NCBI GenBank assembly: GCA_023450615.1
Contig: JAEXGT010000019.1
Location: forward strand, 1 to 45,284
Direction: 5' to 3'
DNA from: Pseudomonadota bacterium
GTDB taxonomy: Bacteria; Pseudomonadota; Alphaproteobacteria; Rhizobiales; Beijerinckiaceae
DNA length: 45,284 nucleotides
Of the stretch, positions 41,635 to 45,284 are shown in pieces. The notes beneath the pieces were generated by a model that saw only the letters and a program-made list of their open reading frames with translations, was not told where the DNA came from and did no database searches. The first letter of the stretch is position 1. Each line of letters begins with the position of its first letter. The position numbers and the translations under genes were made by a program.

Positions 41635-41662
41635 TTTATCATGGGCCGATGGAACCCGCCAA
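41635..41662 (-). promoter_or_regulatory. Candidate glyA promoter
   Basis: On the minus strand, TTGGCG (41662-41657) and GATAAA (41640-41635) are 16 bp apart, about 62 bp upstream of the glyA ATG. The gap (41573-41746) contains no gene. The match is moderate. Confidence 0.35.
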
Positions 41663-41702
41663 CCCGCATCGAAGACTTGTGGGCTAGGCTTTTGAAATGC
41701 AA

Positions 41703-41725
41703 CAGCCCGCCGGAAAGGCGGGCTG
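41703..41725 (-). terminator. Hairpin after the L,D-transpeptidase gene
   Basis: CAGCCCGCC (41703-41711), loop GGAAA, GGCGGGCTG (41717-41725): a perfect 9-bp stem 22 bp past the ldt stop. On the minus strand it is followed by TTGCATTTC, a weak T tract, so it is a probable terminator. Confidence 0.6.
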
Positions 41726-41746
41726 TGATCGTTTCGGCATGAAGCC

Positions 41747-43006
41747 TTAGTTCTGAAGGAACATTTCCTGATCCGGCTCGGTCGGGGTGCGGCTGGCCAC
41801 CGGGATGGAGGCGCCGAGACCGTCCTTGTTGTAGATGTCGTCGCGGAACTGCACGAGGCCGTCCGGGGTCGCCCAGGCGGTCATGTAGATCCAGTGGATC
41901 GGAACCGGCTGCGCCAAGCGGGCGTCGATGCGCTCCCCCGACTTGAAGGTGGCGTCGATCTGCTCGCGCGTCCAGCCGGGGGTGTCCTTCAGGAGCCACT
42001 CGATATAGTCGCGCACGTTCTGAATACGGATGCAGCCCGAGGAAACGAAGCGGAAATCGTCTCCGAAGATGCCCTTGGAGGGCGTGTCGTGCATGTAAAC
42101 ACCGTGCTGGTTCGGGATATTGATGCGCACGAACCCCATGGAATTCAGCTCGCCACCCGGATCCTGACGGAAGCGATAGCGGGTCGCCTCGTCCGAGAAC
42201 CAGTTGATCTGGCTGGAGGGCACTTCCTGCCCGGCCGCATTGAAGATGCGGATCTTGTTTTCGGTCAGATAGTTCGGCTCCTTCTGCATCTTCGGGATGA
42301 GGTCCTTCTTCACCACGGAGGCGGGAGCCGTCCAGAACGGGTTGAAGTTGACCTCGACCACCTTGGAGTTCAGGAGCGGCGACTGGCGGTCGATCTTGCC
42401 GACACCAGCAGCATGGCGGGTATGAACCCTGCCCCCTTCTACCGTCTCCACGAGAGCGGCGGGAATGTTGGCGACGGCATAACGGTTGGGCATGCCGCCT
42501 CCAACGAGGCTGCGCAGGCGCGCCACGTTGATTTCAAGCTGCCGAATGCGGATGTCGACCGGGACGTTCATGGCGGCCACGGTGGCCGACGTCATCGTGC
42601 CTGTAGAGCTGATGCCGTGACGTGCCTGGAAGCGGCGGACGGCAGCCTCGACATAGGAATCGAAGATCGGGGACTCGCCTGCGTTCGGGTCGAGATCGCC
42701 CGTGACGATGAGGCGGTAGCGCAGGGCGACCACGGCCGGGCTCTTGGAGCCGACGCGCAGTCCCTGCACGCCCTGAACCGGCTGCCACCCGCCACGAGCG
42801 GCGATATTGCGGTAATACTCGATCATCTGCTCGGTTGCGGCCAGGGATTCAGCCGAGAGCATAGGGGTCGAGGTCCGCTGCACGCGGGTGCGGGACACAG
42901 CCTCGTAATTCTGCGACCACTCGGCCTGGGTCTGAGCCATGGCCATGGTGGCGGGTGTCAGAATAAGGGCGAGCGATCCGGTCAGGAGGGCACGGCGGGA
43001 CAGCAT
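41747..43006 (-). CDS. L,D-transpeptidase of the YcbB type with peptidoglycan-binding domain
   Basis: Periplasmic enzyme expected to make 3-3 cross-links in peptidoglycan or attach proteins to it. The 419 residues start with a signal peptide (MLSRRALLTGSLALILTP, cleavage after AMA); the SRRALL part resembles a Tat motif. A peptidoglycan-binding-like domain lies at about 82-146 with VVALRYRLIVTGD. The YkuD catalytic domain (about 178-345) has His306 (YMHDTPSKGIFG) and catalytic Cys325 (FVSSGCIRIQNV). This carbapenem-sensitive class is widespread in Hyphomicrobiales, which often use L,D-transpeptidation heavily. It is a monocistronic-looking gene with a terminator behind it. Confidence 0.94.
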   Translation of the reverse strand: MLSRRALLTGSLALILTPATMAMAQTQAEWSQNYEAVSRTRVQRTSTPMLSAESLAATEQMIEYYRNIAARGGWQPVQGVQGLRVGSKSPAVVALRYRLIVTGDLDPNAGESPIFDSYVEAAVRRFQARHGISSTGTMTSATVAAMNVPVDIRIRQLEINVARLRSLVGGGMPNRYAVANIPAALVETVEGGRVHTRHAAGVGKIDRQSPLLNSKVVEVNFNPFWTAPASVVKKDLIPKMQKEPNYLTENKIRIFNAAGQEVPSSQINWFSDEATRYRFRQDPGGELNSMGFVRINIPNQHGVYMHDTPSKGIFGDDFRFVSSGCIRIQNVRDYIEWLLKDTPGWTREQIDATFKSGERIDARLAQPVPIHWIYMTAWATPDGLVQFRDDIYNKDGLGASIPVASRTPTEPDQEMFLQN

Positions 43007-43293
43007 GAGCGCAGGCTCTTCTCGGTTAGTTGTGGGTCGGCTTCGGAAACTGCCGGGATTGAATTAACGAACGGTATCGAAAACCAAGAACATCAGGGCC
43101 GTTTTATGGCAAAATGTTCCCAGATTACGTGCTCGACTTCCAAAACCGTGTTGACCCTCTATGTAACTTTGAACTGTGTTCCAGAGGATACACTTCTCTG
43201 TGAGGAGCTTGGCTCCAGGCGAAATGCGAAACCGCCCAGGGGCCAGAAAGAACCTGCCAAACGCCAATAGCGAAAATCTTTCAATAGCTTAGA
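43007..43293. other. 287-bp gap upstream of the L,D-transpeptidase gene
   Basis: No gene is supported. The region is AT-richer than its surroundings. On the plus strand a 54-codon frame (43106-43270, starting MAKCSQITCSTSKT) and on the minus strand a 67-codon frame (43267-43064) overlap each other; neither has a convincing ribosome-binding site. The ldt promoter should be here, but I see only a weak TTGGTT-type element. Confidence 0.45.
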
Positions 43294-43752
43294 TCATTCT
43301 TCCTGAGCGGCAAGCCAGGACACTGCGATATAGACTGCGATCAGCGTCAGGAAGAACAGGATGGTCAGGATTCCGCTGGAGACGATGCCAGGAAAAAAGG
43401 CCGCCAGAATCAGGTGACTCATGACGGCCAGCAACCACATGATCCCGCCCCAAGTGCTCGCCATCCAGAGCCCTACGGCGGCGATGAGATCGATCAGGGC
43501 GAAGTAGATGATCGTCGCCTGATAGCCTGTGGAGCGGGCCTCGAACTGACCGATTGGCGTCCAGATACCGAGGATCACGGCCCAGGAACTGAGGCCCTTC
43601 ATGATCCAGATGATCGCCAGCACCCGCATGAACCAAGTGAGACTGAAGCTCCAGCGTAAGGCGGCAGGAGCCGGCGAGCGCTCCTCGATCCGGTCGGAGA
43701 GGTAATCCCGGGCGGCCTCATGCGAAGTGCCGTTGTTGCTGCGGTGCGCCAT
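43294..43752 (-). CDS. DUF6163-like membrane protein
   Basis: A 152-residue protein with four predicted membrane helices after a charged N-terminal segment of about 35 residues (MAHRSNNGTSHEAARDYLSD). Helical parts are WFMRVLAIIWIMKGLSSWAV, YQATIIYFALIDLIAAVGLW, IMWLLAVMSHLILAAFFPGI and ILTILFFLTLIAVYIAVSWL. The layout fits the DUF6163 family of alphaproteobacterial membrane proteins, whose role is unknown; that assignment is from memory. The ATG at 43752 overlaps the last base of the hydrolase stop, so the two are translationally coupled. Confidence 0.8.
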   Translation of the reverse strand: MAHRSNNGTSHEAARDYLSDRIEERSPAPAALRWSFSLTWFMRVLAIIWIMKGLSSWAVILGIWTPIGQFEARSTGYQATIIYFALIDLIAAVGLWMASTWGGIMWLLAVMSHLILAAFFPGIVSSGILTILFFLTLIAVYIAVSWLAAQEE

Positions 43753-44804
43753 CAGGCAATCTCCAATTCCTGCGGCCCGAGGCTCGCGAAATACCCATCG
43801 ATGCTCTCCCGCTGCACGCCCTCGAGCGTAGCGGGCTCCCAACGAGGTTGGTTGTCCTTATCGATCAGAACTGAACGGACGCCCTCAAAAAAGTCCTTGC
43901 CGCCGTCGATCCGCGAAACGATCCGGAATTCCGTCCTCATCGCCTCCTCGAAATCGAGAGCCGCCCCCCGGCGAACCTGCTCAAACGCGATGCTCATGCT
44001 CGTCGGGGATTTCGCGCGCATCCCCGCCTCCGTCCTGGCGGCGAAGTCAGAACCGTTGCGAGCCGCCTTAGCGAGTTGCTGGAGCACGGCTCCCACGCTC
44101 TCAGCGGAGAAGCAGGCATCGATTACGGCCAGATGCTCGGCAAGCGGCGCGGGGCCCGGATCGCTCGATGCCTTCGCCAGCACCTCGTCTACCGGTTCGC
44201 CGGTGATCAAGGCCTGACGCAACGCTTCCATGGCCTCGCTTTTCACGGAATGGGTCGCAAGGCCGAGCATGAGCGCATCGGCTTGTTTCACCCGTTCGCC
44301 CGTGAGCGCGAGATACATACCGGTCTGGCCCGGCAGGCGCGGCAAGGCATAGGTGGCCCCCACATCCGGGAAGAAGCCGATGCTGACTTCGGGCATGGCG
44401 AAGAGATATCGCTCCCCTGCGACCCGGTGTGACCCATGGAGCGACACGCCGACGCCGCCGCCCATGACAATGCCGTCGAGAAGGGAGATATAGGGCTTCG
44501 GATAGCGCTTGATCCGTATGTTGAGCTGGTATTCTTCGCGCCAGAACGCGAGCGCCTCGTCGCGGTCTCCTACTTGAAGAAGCTCAGTGAGGCGGCGGAT
44601 GTCGCCTCCGGCGCAGAAGGCTTTCTCGCCCGCGCCCTGGACGACGATGCGAGTGACCTGCGGGTCATCAGCCCAGGCATCGAGGGCCCTGCGCATCTCC
44701 CGCACCATATTCAGGGTCAAGGCATTGAGCGCGCGCGGACGGTTGAGGGTAATGACCCCGGCCCGGCCTTGCTTCTCGCAGATGACTTCCGCGGTCTCGT
44801 TCAT
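43752..44804 (-). CDS. 3-hydroxyisobutyryl-CoA hydrolase (enoyl-CoA hydratase/isomerase family)
   Basis: Hydrolyses 3-hydroxyisobutyryl-CoA in valine breakdown. The protein has 350 residues from the ATG at 44804, preceded by GAGGGAAG; an upstream ATG at 44849 is unlikely. The crotonase fold shows AGEKAFCAGGDIRRLTEL and the oxyanion-hole loop DGIVMGGGVGVS. The hydrolase-type acidic residues are Glu139 and Asp147 in MPEVSIGFFPDVGATYALPR. The long C-terminal domain with EGVRSVLIDKDNQPRWEP is characteristic of HIBCH and absent in simple enoyl-CoA hydratases. It is divergent from hemB; its product path ends at propionyl-CoA, linking it to the epimerase at 8937. Confidence 0.92.
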   Translation of the reverse strand: MNETAEVICEKQGRAGVITLNRPRALNALTLNMVREMRRALDAWADDPQVTRIVVQGAGEKAFCAGGDIRRLTELLQVGDRDEALAFWREEYQLNIRIKRYPKPYISLLDGIVMGGGVGVSLHGSHRVAGERYLFAMPEVSIGFFPDVGATYALPRLPGQTGMYLALTGERVKQADALMLGLATHSVKSEAMEALRQALITGEPVDEVLAKASSDPGPAPLAEHLAVIDACFSAESVGAVLQQLAKAARNGSDFAARTEAGMRAKSPTSMSIAFEQVRRGAALDFEEAMRTEFRIVSRIDGGKDFFEGVRSVLIDKDNQPRWEPATLEGVQRESIDGYFASLGPQELEIA

Positions 44805-44835
44805 GGAGCGCTTCCCTCGCTTGTCCCTGTTCCGG

Positions 44836-44863
44836 ATTAAACAAGGCACAAGGTTACCGTCAA
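44836..44863 (-). promoter_or_regulatory. Promoter of the hydroxyisobutyryl-CoA hydrolase gene
   Basis: On the minus strand TTGACG (44863-44858) and TTTAAT (44841-44836) are 16 bp apart, about 31 bp upstream of the ATG. Both hexamers are close to the sigma-70 consensus. Confidence 0.5.
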
Positions 44864-44996
44864 TGCATGGCAGCCCTGAGCCGTTTTTCCCTCCAGAATG
44901 CCTGAGATGCGACCTCGGACCCTTTTTTAGAGCGATTTAAATGTGCTAACCCTCCCCCAAGCGCAGGCGCATCGAAGCTGGCGCCGGATGAGGATC

Positions 44997-45284
44997 ATGT
45001 CGAAACTGTCGCCGTTCCCCCGCCCCGCAGCACAAGAAGCTGCTTCCTCTCTCAGCATGTCTCACCGCCTGCGGCGCAACCGCAAGGCCGATTGGGCCAG
45101 GCGGCTGGTGCGCGAGAGCGTGCTCACGACGAACGATCTGATCTGGCCGATTTTCGTGGTGGAAGGCGCGAGCGGCCGCCTGCCGGTGAATTCCATGCCG
45201 GGCGTCGAGCGCCTGACGATCGCAGAGGCGGTAAAGGAAGCCGAGCGGGCAGCGGCCCTAAACATCCCTGCTATCGCACTCTTT
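44997..45284 (+). CDS. hemB: Delta-aminolevulinic acid dehydratase HemB, 3' part outside the window
   Basis: Condenses two 5-aminolevulinate molecules to porphobilinogen in tetrapyrrole synthesis. The first 96 codons are present and the frame is open to the right edge. The recognisable part is RLVRESVLTTNDLIWPIFVV followed by NSMPGVERLTIAEAVKEAER, the standard beginning of PBG synthase. I start at the ATG at 44997 with GAGGA just upstream, giving about 20 extra residues; an internal ATG at 45057 (MSHRLRRNRKADW) would match shorter family members. The metal and Schiff-base sites are outside the window. Confidence 0.93.
   Translation, partial: MSKLSPFPRPAAQEAASSLSMSHRLRRNRKADWARRLVRESVLTTNDLIWPIFVVEGASGRLPVNSMPGVERLTIAEAVKEAERAAALNIPAIALF

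Noticed and set aside
43130..43200. GAAC-ACA-GTTC inverted pair upstream of the L,D-transpeptidase gene as a LexA box
   Set aside because: It is an inverted repeat with 3-bp spacing, not the direct GTTC-N7-GTTC required in alphaproteobacteria.
43064..43270. Overlapping 67-codon minus-strand and 54-codon plus-strand frames upstream of the L,D-transpeptidase gene
   Set aside because: No convincing ribosome-binding sites and no known features; probably a promoter-bearing gap.
44930..44955. TTAA...TAAC sequence upstream of hemB resembling a CtrA site
   Set aside because: Spacing and half-sites do not match TTAA-N7-TTAAC well enough.

Overview
The window is a gene-dense, GC-rich chromosomal segment of an alphaproteobacterium, most likely of the order Hyphomicrobiales (Rhizobiales) and perhaps near Microvirga, Methylobacterium or Bosea. 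The evidence is gene content and order: an uninterrupted nuoA-N operon, glyA-nrdR-ribD-ribE-ribH-nusB-thiL, the DUF177-plsX-fabH-ihfA-merR string, a cytochrome bc1 assembly chaperone, a K+-independent proton pyrophosphatase, RNase J, and a direct-repeat LexA operator (GTTC-N7-GTTC). The genus is inference. Nearly everything is on the minus strand; only the rhodanese gene, bamE and the cut-off hemB lie on the plus strand. No insertion sequence, prophage, CRISPR array or rRNA was seen.

Region by region. 1-6654: proS, lolC, lolD, a 33-codon membrane peptide gene and dnaE, all read leftwards; dnaE runs off the left edge. The peptide gene has a sigma-70-like promoter overlapped by two perfect alphaproteobacterial LexA boxes, which I consider the most interesting signal in the window. 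6655-8594: a gene-poor AT-rich gap, then an FtrA/GlxA-type regulator divergent from a rhodanese gene. 8591-26848: one long co-directional block, nuoA to nuoN (all 14 complex I subunits), then birA, RNase J, methylmalonyl-CoA epimerase and a DUF1467 membrane protein. 26849-27605: a gap with a decayed reading frame and a tRNA-Asp gene with its promoter. 27606-31792: cytochrome bc1 chaperone, DUF177, plsX, fabH, ihfA and a MerR-type regulator. 31896-32351: bamE on the plus strand, convergent with hppA through back-to-back terminators. 34758-41572: glyA, nrdR, ribD, ribE, ribH, nusB, thiL and an MFS transporter. 41747-45284: an L,D-transpeptidase, a DUF6163 protein, a 3-hydroxyisobutyryl-CoA hydrolase and the first 96 codons of hemB.

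The themes are housekeeping. Complex I, the bc1 chaperone and the pyrophosphatase serve energy conservation. LolCD, BamE, PlsX, FabH and the L,D-transpeptidase serve the envelope. Epimerase and hydroxyisobutyryl-CoA hydrolase serve propionyl-CoA and valine catabolism. Rib, ThiL, BirA and HemB serve cofactors. DnaE, NrdR and GlyA serve DNA synthesis and C1 supply. Oddities worth checking are the SOS-controlled peptide, the missing in-frame start of thiL, non-ATG starts for fabH and the bc1 chaperone, extra low-complexity segments in NuoE and NuoL, and two plus-strand terminator-like hairpins with no plus-strand gene before them.
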